64,000 nucleotides of DNA from CAVPTL01 sp963727235 (GCA_963727235.1 CAVSFZ010000020.1:194386-258385), one strand, 5' to 3'. Counted from the first letter of the stretch, positions 16,504 to 25,521 are shown. Notes: generated by a model not told the origin, from the sequence alone. A program made the numbers and translations.

Positions 16504-17396
16504 GATCCATCCCCGGACGTCAGCTCGAGGAAGATCTGCTCCAGCGAGGCGCCCGCGCGCGTGAGCTCGTGCAGCACGATGGCGTCGGCGGCGGCCAGCT
16601 CGCCGACCCGCTCGCTGGGGACACCGTTGACGACCAGAGCGCCGTCCTCGCCGGCCGTGACTGTGGCGCCGGCTCCTTCGAGCACCGCTTGAAGCTTCGC
16701 GGATTGAGGGCTGCGCACGCGTACGGCGCCACCGACGCGGTTGGTCAGCTCGGTCAGCGGCGACTCGATCACAAGCCGCCCCTTGGCGACGATCAAGACG
16801 TGATCGACGGTCTGGGCGACCTCGGCCAGCACATGGCTCGAAACGAGCACCGTCCGCCCACCTGCGGCATACGCCCGCAAGAAATCACGGAGCCAGCGCA
16901 CACCTTCGGGATCCAGACCGTTCGCCGGCTCGTCGAGAATCAACAGGTCGGGATCACCAAGCAGCGCCGATGCCAGCCCGAGCCGCTGGCGCATGCCCAG
17001 CGAGTAGCCCTTGACGCGGCGATCGCCCGCCGAGTCGAGCTCCACCAAACTCAGCACCTCCTCCACCCGTGCGTCCGAAACGCCCCCTGCAAGAGCCAGC
17101 ATGCGCAGGTGGTTCCGGCCCGAACGGCCGGGGTGAAAGTCGGTCGCCTCGAGCACGGCGCCGACACGACGCAGCGGATGATCGAGCTTGGCGTAGCTCG
17201 TGCCGAACACCATCGCTCGGCCGCTCGACGGCATGGCCAAGCCCAACAGCATCCGAAGCGTCGTCGTCTTTCCGGCGCCGTTCGGTCCCAAAAAGCCGGT
17301 CACCGTGCCCGGCTCGAGCTCGAAGGAGAGATCATCGACGGCTGTGATGGAGCCAAATCGCTTGGTCAGCGACTCGGCCAGAATAACGGCGGTCAT
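16500..17396 (-). CDS. ABC transporter ATP-binding protein (exporter type)
   Basis: 298 residues. Walker A GPNGAGKTTTLRM, signature VKGYSLGMRQRLGLA (LSGGQ variant SLGMR), Walker B DLLILDEPANGLDPEG, and H-loop VLVSSHVLAE are all present. The C-terminal ~80 residues form the extra domain found in ABC-2 drug/antibiotic exporter ATPases. It is the first gene of a coupled run ATPase - permease - DmpA peptidase. No regulator is adjacent. Confidence 0.95.
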   Translation of the reverse strand: MTAVILAESLTKRFGSITAVDDLSFELEPGTVTGFLGPNGAGKTTTLRMLLGLAMPSSGRAMVFGTSYAKLDHPLRRVGAVLEATDFHPGRSGRNHLRMLALAGGVSDARVEEVLSLVELDSAGDRRVKGYSLGMRQRLGLASALLGDPDLLILDEPANGLDPEGVRWLRDFLRAYAAGGRTVLVSSHVLAEVAQTVDHVLIVAKGRLVIESPLTELTNRVGGAVRVRSPQSAKLQAVLEGAGATVTAGEDGALVVNGVPSERVGELAAADAIVLHELTRAGASLEQIFLELTSGDGS

Positions 17397-17442
17397 CTCA
17401 GGCCATCGTAGCCAGCGGCCTCAGTGGAGGCTCCGATCGGTG

Positions 17443-19530
17443 TCACTCGATGTGGTGCCGGGCGAGCGTCAGCCGCATCAGGGCTGTGTGCGTGCCGTCG
17501 TGGCCGACGCCGTCCTCGGGACCGGGCTGCAGGCGCAGATATCCGCCGTGAGATTGCATCTCCCAGGCGGTGCGCCGGTCGGCCAAGCAGATCTCGAGGA
17601 TCTCCCATAGCCGGGCGCGCAGGCGGCGGTCGACCACCGGGACGGCGGCCTCGACCCGCTCGGAGAGGTTGCGGTGCATCCAGTCCGCCGACCCGATCAG
17701 GAACGTTCCCTCGAGCGGATCATCGGAGCCGTCGGCGAAGTGAAAGATGCGGGAGTGCTCAAGGAAGCGCCCGACGACCGAGCGGATGCTGATGTTCTCC
17801 GTCAACCCGGGAACACCGGGGGCGAGGCAGCACAGCCCGCGCACGACCAGCTGGATCGGGACACCGGCCTGCGAAGCCCGCACCAAAAGCGCGCACATCT
17901 CCTTGTCCTCGAGCTGGTTCATCTTGCAGACGATCCGCGCCGGACGGCCGGCCTCGTGGTTTGCGATCTCACGTTCGACCAGATCGACGAATCGAGAGCG
18001 CATGTGGATCGGCGCGACCACCAGCGCGTCGAACTCCGGCGTCCGCGAGCGACCGGTGAGGAAGTTGAACAGGGTGACGACGTCCCCGGTGATGCGCGGG
18101 TCGGCGGTGAGCAGGCCGATGTCCTCATACAGCTTGGCGGTGCGGCTGTGGTAGTTGCCGGTCGCGATATGGGCGTAGCTGCGAATGCCCGCCTCCTCTC
18201 TGCGCACCACCAGGGCGGTCTTGCTGTGGGTCTTCAACCCGGACACCCCGAACACGACGTGGGCGCCGACGCTCTCCAGCTCACGCGACCAGTGGATGTT
18301 TCGCTCCTCGTCGAAGCGCGCGTTCAGTTCGATCACGCAGGCAACCTGCTTGCCAGATTCCGCAGCCCGAATCAGCGATTGGACGAAAGGCGTGTCATCG
18401 CCCACCCGGTAGACCGTCATCTTGATCGAGACCGTGAGCGGATCGTCTGCCGCCTCGCGGATGAACCGCTCGACACTCGCGTTGAAGCTGTCGTACGGGT
18501 GGTGGAGCAGAATGTCACCGCCGCGGATCGCCGTGAAGATATCGATGGTGTCCGGTTCGAGGCCGATCGGCGGCAGCGGCGTCCAGGGCGAATCACGCAG
18601 CGCCTCGACCTCCAGCCCCGCCACCTCGAACAGGGTGGTGTAGTCGAGCAGGGCCGGCATCTCATAGACGTCGTCGGACGTCAGTCCGAACCGCGCCTCC
18701 AGCTCTGCCACCATCGTGGCCTCGGCGCCCGGCTGCACCTCGAGGCGGACAACCGGCTCGAACCGGCGCTGGCGGAGCTCCTCCTCGACCATCATGCGTT
18801 TGCTGACCACGTCGGCTTCGTCGAGCTCGACCTCCGCGTCCCGGCACACGCGAAACAGGCTCGCGCTGCCAACCACCATTCCGGGAAACAGGGCCGCGGC
18901 GTTCGCGCGGATCACCTGATCGAGCCCGACGAACACGCGCTCCTCCGCAGTCACGCCCGCCCGCACCCGCACCCACTGCGACAGCTCGCTGGGCACCTTG
19001 ACCCGCACCAGCACCGACTCGCCGTTGACCGGATCTTCGAGCCGGAAGGCCCACGACGTGGACAGGTTCGAGACATACGGAAACGGATGGGCAGCGTCCA
19101 GGCTGAGCGGCGTCAAGACCGGCAGCACCTCACTGTGAAACATCGAGGACGCCTCCGCGCGCTGGGCGTCACTCAGGCCCTCCCAATCCACGAGATGAAT
19201 GCCGTGCCCGGCCAGCCGCGGCCGCAGCTCCTCCTCGTAGCACGCCGCCTGCTGCGCGAGCATCGAGACGATCATCTCCCGCTTGCGGCCGAACAGCTCG
19301 CGGCGCTCACTGCCGGCCAGACTGTCGTCCTCGGGCAACGGGCGGACGATCCCCATCCGCTTCTGGAAGAACTCGTCCAGATTCGACGAGAAGATCGCGA
19401 GGAACTTCACCCGCTCCAACAGGCGGTTTCGCTCGTCGAACGCCTCCTGCAGCACGCGCCGGTTGAACTCCAGCCAGCTGACATCCCGATCGATCCATAC
19501 CTGGCTGAGATCCCCCATGATCCGGGACAT
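17443..19530 (-). CDS. ppk1: Polyphosphate kinase 1
   Basis: About 695 residues from ATG 19530 (MSRIMGDLSQ...). The open frame extends to 19647 but would then overlap the divergent ligase gene at 19609, so the shorter start is preferred; ATG 19518 is an alternative. It makes long-chain polyphosphate from ATP, reversibly. Visible features: N-terminal DVSWLEFNRRVLQEAFDE, the active-site region GVSGLKTHSKTALVVRRE with the His that is phosphorylated, SYAHIATGNYHSRTAKLYED, and the second catalytic His in FLEHSRIFHF. Length and motifs match the family. No exopolyphosphatase or phosphate regulator is adjacent. Confidence 0.96.
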   Translation of the reverse strand: MSRIMGDLSQVWIDRDVSWLEFNRRVLQEAFDERNRLLERVKFLAIFSSNLDEFFQKRMGIVRPLPEDDSLAGSERRELFGRKREMIVSMLAQQAACYEEELRPRLAGHGIHLVDWEGLSDAQRAEASSMFHSEVLPVLTPLSLDAAHPFPYVSNLSTSWAFRLEDPVNGESVLVRVKVPSELSQWVRVRAGVTAEERVFVGLDQVIRANAAALFPGMVVGSASLFRVCRDAEVELDEADVVSKRMMVEEELRQRRFEPVVRLEVQPGAEATMVAELEARFGLTSDDVYEMPALLDYTTLFEVAGLEVEALRDSPWTPLPPIGLEPDTIDIFTAIRGGDILLHHPYDSFNASVERFIREAADDPLTVSIKMTVYRVGDDTPFVQSLIRAAESGKQVACVIELNARFDEERNIHWSRELESVGAHVVFGVSGLKTHSKTALVVRREEAGIRSYAHIATGNYHSRTAKLYEDIGLLTADPRITGDVVTLFNFLTGRSRTPEFDALVVAPIHMRSRFVDLVEREIANHEAGRPARIVCKMNQLEDKEMCALLVRASQAGVPIQLVVRGLCCLAPGVPGLTENISIRSVVGRFLEHSRIFHFADGSDDPLEGTFLIGSADWMHRNLSERVEAAVPVVDRRLRARLWEILEICLADRRTAWEMQSHGGYLRLQPGPEDGVGHDGTHTALMRLTLARHHIE

Positions 19531-19608
19531 TAGGCGAATCGCGTTGCCGGCGCCGACCTTGTTTACCGAAGGCTCACGATCGGGACGGTCTAGGCTTCCG
19601 AAGCCATC

Positions 19609-21045
19609 TTGAGCGAGCATCGCCCACTCGACGTCCTCGGACACCACCCAGACTCGGCCCCGGCGCTAATCGAGCCTGAATCCGGACGCTCGTGGACGTT
19701 CGCGGAGCTGCGCGACCGGGTGGACGCGCTGGCCGGCGAACTGGCCGGCCACGGAGTCGGGCCGGGCGACACGGTGGCCTTCTCGCTGCCCAACGGCCCC
19801 GAGATCGTGGCGGCGTTTCTGGCGGTGGTGCGCGCCGGTGCCGCGGCGGCGCCGCTCAACCCGGCATATACCGAGGGCGAGTTCCACGCCTATCTGGCCG
19901 ATCTCACACCCCGCGCGATGCTGTGGCAAGACGATGCGGCCGAGGCGGCACTGCCCGCCTGCGCCGCACTCGGTATCGAACGGCTGGAGCTGACCGGACT
20001 GCGGGCTGCAGGGCCGCTGCCGGCTCGAGATCCAGACGCGGTGGCACTGATGCTGCATACCAGCGGGACGACCTCACGGCCAAAGGGCGTGCCCATCCGT
20101 CAGCGCAACCTGGCCGCATCTGCCGCGACCATCGCCGAGACCTACAAGCTCAGCTCGAACGACGTGTCGCACTGCGTCATGCCGTTGTTCCACGTGCACG
20201 GCCTGGTCGCCTCGACGCTTGCCCAACTGCACGCCGGCGGCACTGTGGTGGTGCCGTCACGGTTCTCGGCAGGCGCGTTCTGGGAGCACAGCCATCGCCA
20301 CGGCGCGACGTGGTTCTCGGCCGTGCCCACGATCCACGGAATCCTGTCCGAGCGAACTGCGACCGAACCGCCGCCACCGCACGGGCTGCGATTTGCCCGG
20401 TCGTGCTCGTCGTCGCTGGCCCCTGCCTTGCTGGAACGGTTCGAGGCGCTCTTTCAGATCCCGCTGATCGAGGCCTACGGCATGACGGAGGCCGCACACC
20501 AGATGGCGTCCAACCCACTTCCGCCGGGGGAGCGACGGGCGGGCTCGGTCGGTGTCGCCACCGGCACAGAGCTGAGGATCATGCCCGACGGCGAGGTGGC
20601 TGTCCGCGGGCCGGGAGTCGTGGACGGCTACCGGGACAACCCGGAGGCCAACGCCGCAGCCTTTCAGGACGGGTGGTTTCGCACGGGCGATTCCGGCACC
20701 CTCGATGGCGACGGCTACCTCCACCTCGCCGGCCGCATCAAGGAGCTGATCAACCGCGGGGGCGAGAAGATCAGCCCCCACGAGGTCGAGGAAGTGCTGC
20801 TGCGCCACCCGTCGGTGCGCGAGGCGGTCGCCTTCGCGCTGCCCGACGCGAAGTACGGCGAGGTGGTCGGCGCGGTCGTAGTGGCAGACGCTCAGGCCGA
20901 CCAGTCGGTGCTGGCGTCGCACTGCGCCGAGCGGCTGGCGTCGTTCAAGGTGCCGACCCGGATCGTGGTGATGGATGCCATCCCCAAGGGGCCGACCGGC
21001 AAGATCCAGCGCCGCCTTTTGGCAGAGCAGATCGGATCGATGTGA
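19609..21045 (+). CDS. Acyl-CoA synthetase (AMP-forming ligase; oxalate/fatty-acid-CoA ligase-like)
   Basis: 478 residues, TTG start (MSEHRPLDVLG). ANL superfamily motifs are complete: P-loop MLHTSGTTSRPKGVPIRQRN, A5 motif EAYGMTEAAHQM, GWFRTGDSGTLDGDGYLHLA, hinge GRIKELINRGGEKISPHEVE, and the adenylating Lys in PKGPTGKIQRRLL. The compact length and GGEKISPHEVE hinge resemble the oxalyl-CoA synthetase-like branch. It is the first of three plus-strand genes joined by overlapping stop/start codons (ligase, ketopantoate-reductase-like, PLP enzyme). The substrate cannot be assigned; context suggests a small-acid or amino-acid-derived pathway. Confidence 0.9.
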   Translation: MSEHRPLDVLGHHPDSAPALIEPESGRSWTFAELRDRVDALAGELAGHGVGPGDTVAFSLPNGPEIVAAFLAVVRAGAAAAPLNPAYTEGEFHAYLADLTPRAMLWQDDAAEAALPACAALGIERLELTGLRAAGPLPARDPDAVALMLHTSGTTSRPKGVPIRQRNLAASAATIAETYKLSSNDVSHCVMPLFHVHGLVASTLAQLHAGGTVVVPSRFSAGAFWEHSHRHGATWFSAVPTIHGILSERTATEPPPPHGLRFARSCSSSLAPALLERFEALFQIPLIEAYGMTEAAHQMASNPLPPGERRAGSVGVATGTELRIMPDGEVAVRGPGVVDGYRDNPEANAAAFQDGWFRTGDSGTLDGDGYLHLAGRIKELINRGGEKISPHEVEEVLLRHPSVREAVAFALPDAKYGEVVGAVVVADAQADQSVLASHCAERLASFKVPTRIVVMDAIPKGPTGKIQRRLLAEQIGSM

Positions 21046-22022
21046 AGATCGCGGTGCTCGGAGCCGGAGCGATCGGTGCCTACGTGGGCGCAGCGCTCGA
21101 TCGCGGCGGCGCCGACGTCTCACTGATTGCCCGCGGCGCCCATCTGGAGGCACTCAAACGCGACGGAGTGCGGGTGCTCTCGGCGCGGGGAGACTTCGAG
21201 GCGCATCCGCCCGCCACCTCGGATCCGAGTGAGATCGGCCCCGTCGACGTCGTGTTCCTCGGACTCAAGGCCTACTCCTACGCCGCGTCCGCACCGCTGT
21301 TGAAACCGTTGATGCATGAGCACACGGCGGTGGTCGCGGCCCAGAACGGAATTCCGTGGTGGTACTTCCACGAGCTGGACGGGCCCTTCGAGGGGCATCG
21401 GATCGAGGCGGTCGACCCCGGCGGCGCCACCAGCCGCACCATCGAGCCCCGCCGCGCAATCGGTTGCGTTGTCTACTGCGCCGCCGAGATCGAGGCGCCC
21501 GGCGTGATCCGCCACAACGAGGGCACCAGGTTTTCCATCGGTGAGCCGGACGGGACGATCTCCAAACGCTGCTCCGAATTCTCGGCGGCCATGGTCGCCG
21601 GCGGTCTCAAATGCCCGGTCGAGACCGACATCCGAAACGACATCTGGGTGAAGCTGCTCGGAAACGTCGTCTTCAACCCGCTCAGCGCGCTGACCCGCGC
21701 CACGATGTCCGACATCACCGGTTACCCGCCGACCCGCGAGCTCGTGCGAACGATCATGATCGAGGCCCGCGAGGTGGCCCGGGCGGTCGGCTGCGAGCCC
21801 GCCGTCGAGATCGAGCGCCGGCTGCAGGGCGCCGAGCGCGTGGGGGCCCACAAGACCTCGACGCTGCTCGATCTGGAGGCCGGAAAGACGCTCGAGCTGG
21901 GAGCGATCGTCACCGCGGTGATCGAGCTGGCCGATCTCACCGGCGTCGCTGCACCCAGCCTGAGGGCGATCGCAGCGAGTGCGGAGCTGCTTGCGCGAAC
22001 GCTGGGACTGTCCGACGCGTGA
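21042..22022 (+). CDS. 2-dehydropantoate 2-reductase-like (ApbA/PanE family)
   Basis: 326 residues from a GTG that overlaps the ligase stop. NADP-binding start VKIAVLGAGAIGAYVGAAL (GxGxxG), then VFLGLKAY, and the family Lys/Asn region VAAQNGIPWWYFHEL. The C-terminal half has DIWVKLLGNVVFNPLSALTR with the conserved K-x-x-x-N and E/D residues. The extended Trp/Tyr-rich active-site segment after QNG differs from classic PanE, so it may reduce another 2-oxo acid. It lies in a three-gene operon between an acyl-CoA ligase and a PLP ammonia-lyase-like enzyme; use of a keto acid made by the downstream enzyme is an inference. Confidence 0.85.
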   Translation: MKIAVLGAGAIGAYVGAALDRGGADVSLIARGAHLEALKRDGVRVLSARGDFEAHPPATSDPSEIGPVDVVFLGLKAYSYAASAPLLKPLMHEHTAVVAAQNGIPWWYFHELDGPFEGHRIEAVDPGGATSRTIEPRRAIGCVVYCAAEIEAPGVIRHNEGTRFSIGEPDGTISKRCSEFSAAMVAGGLKCPVETDIRNDIWVKLLGNVVFNPLSALTRATMSDITGYPPTRELVRTIMIEAREVARAVGCEPAVEIERRLQGAERVGAHKTSTLLDLEAGKTLELGAIVTAVIELADLTGVAAPSLRAIAASAELLARTLGLSDA

Positions 22023-23119
22023 GGATCGTTACCTGTTCACCCAGGCCCGCCGATCTCGAACCGCTACCGGACACGCTCGAGTTTCACCGCAGGCTCGCCG
22101 GCTACCAGCCGACACCTCTGATCGAGGCCGACGCGCTCGCCCGTGAGTTGGGTCTGGATCGGCTCCTGGTCAAGAATGAGTCGTCTCGCTTTGGACTGCC
22201 GGCATTCAAGTTCCTGGGGGCGTCGTGGGCGATCGCCCGGCTGTTGGGCGGCGACTCCGACCTGATCGCGCTCCGGAGGAAAGCCGGCGAACAAGGCATC
22301 ACCCGCCTGACCACCGCCACCGACGGCAATCATGGCCGCGCCGTCGCCCGGATGGCCGCAGCTCTCGGGCTGGCGGCGACCGTCTACGTACCCGACCGGA
22401 TGACGGCGGCGAGGCGGGCGGCCATCACCGGCGAGGGCGCAGTCGTGGTCGATGTCCCCGCAGGCTACGACGAGGCGGTTCGCCGAGCCTCCACTGACGC
22501 AGCAGGTGATGCCGGCTGCCGAGCGGTCAACGACGCCGACCTGGACGGCTCGAGCCCGGTTGCCACCTGGGTCATCGAGGGCTACTCGACGCTGTTCTCC
22601 GAGATCGACCAGCAGACCGGCGAAGCCGACGTCGACCTGGTGATGCTTCAGACCGGGGTGGGAGCACTGGCCGCGTGCGGCGTACGCTGGGCGGCGCGCC
22701 ATGAGGCAGCGGCGGTGGCTGTCGATCCGGCCGGCGCCCCGTGTGTTACAGCCTCATTGGCGGCAGACCGCGTCGTAACTGTCGGGACAACCCCGACTGC
22801 GATGGCAGGTCTCGACGCGGGCTCCCCGTCGGCAACCGCATGGCCTTCGCTTCGGTCAGGGTTGTCCGGCGCGGTGGTGGTTGCCGACGAGGAGGCCGAT
22901 CAGGCGCTACGCTCGCTTGCGAGGGAGGGAATCGAGTCGGGAGAGTCGGGCGCTGCGGGAGTCGCCGGGTTGCGCGCACTGCTCAAGGATCCCGCGTGCG
23001 CGCCACTTCTCGCACACGTGGGGCGCCCGCGCTCCGCACTGGTGATCGTGACCGAAGCACCGACCGACCCCGACCGCTACCGCCGGGTAATTAACGGCAA
23101 GCCCATGCCGAGAGCGTAA
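22019..23119 (+). CDS. PLP-dependent diaminopropionate ammonia-lyase-like enzyme
   Basis: 366 residues, GTG overlapping the previous stop. Fold-type II PLP enzyme: the Schiff-base Lys is in ESSRFGLPAFKFLGASWA, a motif specific to diaminopropionate ammonia-lyases rather than threonine synthases, and TATDGNHGRAVARMAA is the phosphate/cofactor loop. LQTGVGALAA and SGESGAAGVAGL complete the pattern. The family releases ammonia and pyruvate from 2,3-diaminopropionate. Placement after a keto-acid reductase-like gene in the same operon is compatible with handling the keto product. Substrate by homology only. Confidence 0.8.
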   Translation: MRIVTCSPRPADLEPLPDTLEFHRRLAGYQPTPLIEADALARELGLDRLLVKNESSRFGLPAFKFLGASWAIARLLGGDSDLIALRRKAGEQGITRLTTATDGNHGRAVARMAAALGLAATVYVPDRMTAARRAAITGEGAVVVDVPAGYDEAVRRASTDAAGDAGCRAVNDADLDGSSPVATWVIEGYSTLFSEIDQQTGEADVDLVMLQTGVGALAACGVRWAARHEAAAVAVDPAGAPCVTASLAADRVVTVGTTPTAMAGLDAGSPSATAWPSLRSGLSGAVVVADEEADQALRSLAREGIESGESGAAGVAGLRALLKDPACAPLLAHVGRPRSALVIVTEAPTDPDRYRRVINGKPMPRA

Positions 23120-23171
23120 GCATTATGTGAGGTCTGTTGCATACCCGTCCCGGCGGGAGTAGATTCGATTC

Positions 23172-23360
23172 GTGTTCAAGTTCACCGAGGAGCCGACGCG
23201 CTACATCCTGGTTCTCGGTGACGAGTTCGAGGTGGAATTCGCCGCCAAGACGTCCCTGGTCGCGATGTTCTGCGTGCACGGCATCGTCGAGGGCTTCGGC
23301 TTCGACGTGGCCGACACCAGGCTGCTCGATCAGGAACGCAACGAGGTCGCCCTCACCTAA
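23172..23360 (+). CDS. Small hypothetical protein (62 aa)
   Basis: 62 residues from GTG 23172, preceded by GGGAG at about 10 bases. The sequence is a compact alternating beta-type pattern (FKFTEEPTRYILVLGDEFEV, then MFCVHGIVEGFGFDV) with one Cys, no signal and no membrane helix. Coding-like composition and a normal start support it as real, but no family is recognised. It lies between the PLP enzyme and the convergent methyltransferase gene. Confidence 0.5.
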   Translation: MFKFTEEPTRYILVLGDEFEVEFAAKTSLVAMFCVHGIVEGFGFDVADTRLLDQERNEVALT

Positions 23361-23373
23361 GGGTGACCCGGAT

Positions 23374-24186
23374 CTAGGGGTTGTGCGCCTGGAAGATCTG
23401 GAATGCCAGCGGGAAGCGCGACGTCCCGGGGCCGACCACGAACTGCTGCAGGTGCGCGTCCACGGCCGCGCGGATCTCCTCGAGCTGCTCCGGCGGTACT
23501 CCCATGAAGGTCAGCTGAGCGTCGTCCACGACCGAGTCCTGGGGCGTCTCCACCGACAGCTCCTGAGCGGTGCGGCGGACATCGGCAAATCCGGCTGAGG
23601 TGAGGATGGCCGTGGTGCGTTCGGGATCCGCCAACGCGAACGGGCCGGTGGGGCTCTTCCCGGGTGCGAGTGCAGGCGGCGGGGGCAGCAGCTCCGCCAG
23701 AGCCGGGGCGAAGAACCAGGGGTTCTTCTCCGCCTCCTGCCAGCACGCGAACGCAAGCCGTGCGCCGGGTTCGAGCTGCGCGCGGATGTTGGCGAAGGCG
23801 GTCTCCGGCTCGTCGAAAAACATCACTCCGAACTGGCTCATCGCCAGATCGAACGGTGCCCCCGGGACCGAGTCGGTCTGCATGTCGACGACCGCGAAGC
23901 TCAGGTTGGCGACACCGGCCTCGCCCGCTCGCCGAGCTGCCAGCTCGAGCAGCGGAGCGGACACGTCTGCCCCCACCACGGCGCCGTCGGCACCGACCAG
24001 CCGAGCGGCCGCGATCGACGTCCTGCCGCCGCCGCAGCCCACGTCGAGCACCTGCTCGCCGGAGGCGGGCGCAGCCGCATCCATGAGGTACGCCGTTACC
24101 TCGCCGGTCAGCCGCTCGCGCTTCGGCCACAGCGTCGCCCATTGCTGATCGTTCCACCGGCGCCGCTCGAACTCATTGGTTTCCAC
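23374..24186 (-). CDS. Class I SAM-dependent methyltransferase
   Basis: About 270 residues from GTG 24186, chosen because GGGAG precedes it at a good distance; the open frame continues to 24327 across the start region of the divergent gene. Motif I is QVLDVGCGGGRTSIAAARL, motif II includes AVVGADVS, and FDLAMSQFGVMFFDEPE is motif IV of the UbiE/COQ5-like branch. The N-terminal RRRWNDQQWATLWPKRERLT is a substrate-cap helix. Substrate unknown. Divergent from two membrane-protein genes. Confidence 0.88.
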   Translation of the reverse strand: METNEFERRRWNDQQWATLWPKRERLTGEVTAYLMDAAAPASGEQVLDVGCGGGRTSIAAARLVGADGAVVGADVSAPLLELAARRAGEAGVANLSFAVVDMQTDSVPGAPFDLAMSQFGVMFFDEPETAFANIRAQLEPGARLAFACWQEAEKNPWFFAPALAELLPPPPALAPGKSPTGPFALADPERTTAILTSAGFADVRRTAQELSVETPQDSVVDDAQLTFMGVPPEQLEEIRAAVDAHLQQFVVGPGTSRFPLAFQIFQAHNP

Positions 24187-24203
24187 TCGCTCTCCCGTCG
24201 GGA

Positions 24204-24229
24204 TACGGTTGATCCTCCGCCACACCGTA
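24204..24229. promoter_or_regulatory. Inverted repeat in the methyltransferase / membrane-protein gap
   Basis: TACGGT and ACCGTA separated by 14 bases lie in the 57-base gap between divergent starts at 24186 and 24244. This could be a regulator site or the two promoters; evidence is only the symmetry and the position. Confidence 0.25.
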
Positions 24230-24243
24230 CACAAGGAGCAGAC

Positions 24244-24798
24244 ATGTCGTTCAAACGCTGGCTTCCAACGTTCCTGGGGTTTCCGCTCGGCGGCCTGCTC
24301 GCCATCCAGACCGTGGGCTCGATCCACAGCCCGCTGTCAGCCGCCGTGGCCGGGGCGCTCGCCGGCGCGGTGATCGGCGCCGCTCAGTGGCTGGCGCTGC
24401 GCTCGGGCGGCATCCGGGCATGGTGGGTCGCGGCCACCAGCGCCGCTCTGGGTGTGGGGAGCGCGCTCACGAACGTCGTGACCGATGCCGGAACCGACGG
24501 CGGCGACCTCGCGGTGGGCGGACTGATCGCCGGCGCGGCCATCGGCGCGGCACAGGGGTTGCTGCTCGATCGGGGCCTCAAGACCGCCGCGGTGTGGACG
24601 GCCGTGGTCAGCGGCAGCTGGTGCCTGGGATGGCTGACCACCTGGGCGATCGGAGTCGACGTCGAACGCGGCTACGCCGTGTTCGGATCGAGCGGCGCGG
24701 TGGTGGTCACGCTGCTCACCGGCCTCGCACTGCGGCGGCTGGTCGGTTCAGGTGGTCACACCCCGGCGGCGGCACCGGTGGTCGAGGCCGGCGCATGA
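24244..24798 (+). CDS. Hypothetical integral membrane protein (184 aa)
   Basis: 184 residues, start supported by AAGGAG seven bases upstream. Five to six hydrophobic segments, including two near-repeats, LAGAVIGAAQWLALRSGGI and IAGAAIGAAQGLLLDRGL, showing an internal duplication of a G-A-x-I-G-A-A-Q motif. Such internally duplicated glycine-rich membrane proteins are frequent in GC-rich genomes, but no function is known. Its stop overlaps the start of the next membrane gene (ATGA), so the two are cotranslated. Confidence 0.7.
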   Translation: MSFKRWLPTFLGFPLGGLLAIQTVGSIHSPLSAAVAGALAGAVIGAAQWLALRSGGIRAWWVAATSAALGVGSALTNVVTDAGTDGGDLAVGGLIAGAAIGAAQGLLLDRGLKTAAVWTAVVSGSWCLGWLTTWAIGVDVERGYAVFGSSGAVVVTLLTGLALRRLVGSGGHTPAAAPVVEAGA

Positions 24799-25487
24799 GC
24801 AGTGTGACCCTGACCGGCCTTCTCCTGATCGCCCTGCCGGTTGCCTTCAACATTGCCTTCGCGCTGCTGGCGGCGCGCTTTGAGTATCCCGACATCCTGC
24901 GCCGGCCCACCGACGAGGTGCTGGAGAAGTTTCGTGAAGGCGGCTCCTCGCTGGTGCTGCTGTGGTGGGCGTTCGCGCTCACCGCGGTGCTGCTGGCCCC
25001 GGTGGTGGTGCTGCTCTCGGCGAGCGTGGGGGACGCCGACGCGACGCTGCTGGCGGTCGCCACCACGATCGGTGTGCTCGCCGCCGTAGTGCAGTTCCTG
25101 GGCCTGATCCGCTGGCCGTTTCTGGTGCCGTACCTCGCGCGCGTGGTGGCCGACCCGGACGTCACCCCGGCCCGCCGCGAGGCGGTCGACGTGGTGTTTC
25201 AGTCGTTCAACCTGTACCTGGGCGTGGCCGTCGGCGAGCACCTCGGCTACGCGCTCACCGGGGCGTGGACGTTCCTGATGGGCGCTGCGCTCACCCAGAC
25301 CACCCAGGTTCCGCAGTGGCTGGGCGTGGCCGGAATCGTGATCGGCCCGCTGCTGATGGTGTGCGCACTCGAGTTCGTGGGACGCCTGGAGGGCAACGGC
25401 TGGAGAGCCGCTGCCCTGCTGACGCCGATCGCCTACATCGCCTGGTCGCTGTGGCTGATCGCGGTGGGTATCGCGCTGATCGTCTAG
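24795..25487 (+). CDS. DUF4386-like integral membrane protein
   Basis: 230 residues with six to seven predicted helices. Features typical of DUF4386-like proteins are visible: the early ILRRPTDEVLEKF amphipathic segment between helices 1 and 2, FQSFNLYLGVAVGEHLGYAL in the middle, and a C-terminal ALLTPIAYIAWSLWLIAVG. The assignment is from motif memory. It overlaps the upstream membrane gene by 4 bases. The stop codon directly abuts the first of two short palindromes that fill the gap to the convergent lipoprotein gene. Confidence 0.7.
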   Translation: MSSVTLTGLLLIALPVAFNIAFALLAARFEYPDILRRPTDEVLEKFREGGSSLVLLWWAFALTAVLLAPVVVLLSASVGDADATLLAVATTIGVLAAVVQFLGLIRWPFLVPYLARVVADPDVTPARREAVDVVFQSFNLYLGVAVGEHLGYALTGAWTFLMGAALTQTTQVPQWLGVAGIVIGPLLMVCALEFVGRLEGNGWRAAALLTPIAYIAWSLWLIAVGIALIV

Positions 25488-25521
25488 TGCCAATTGGCAA
25501 TTCCACGAACTGCCAATTGGC
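25488..25521. terminator. Twin TGCCAATTGGC palindromes filling a convergent gap
   Basis: Two copies of TGCCAATTGGC (25488-25499 with a final A, and 25511-25521) separated by 11 bases. They begin on the base after the plus-strand stop TAG and end on the base before the minus-strand stop, so the entire 34-base gap is the element. The RNA can form an 11-base-pair stem with an 11-base loop in either direction: a likely bidirectional terminator. Confidence 0.65.
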
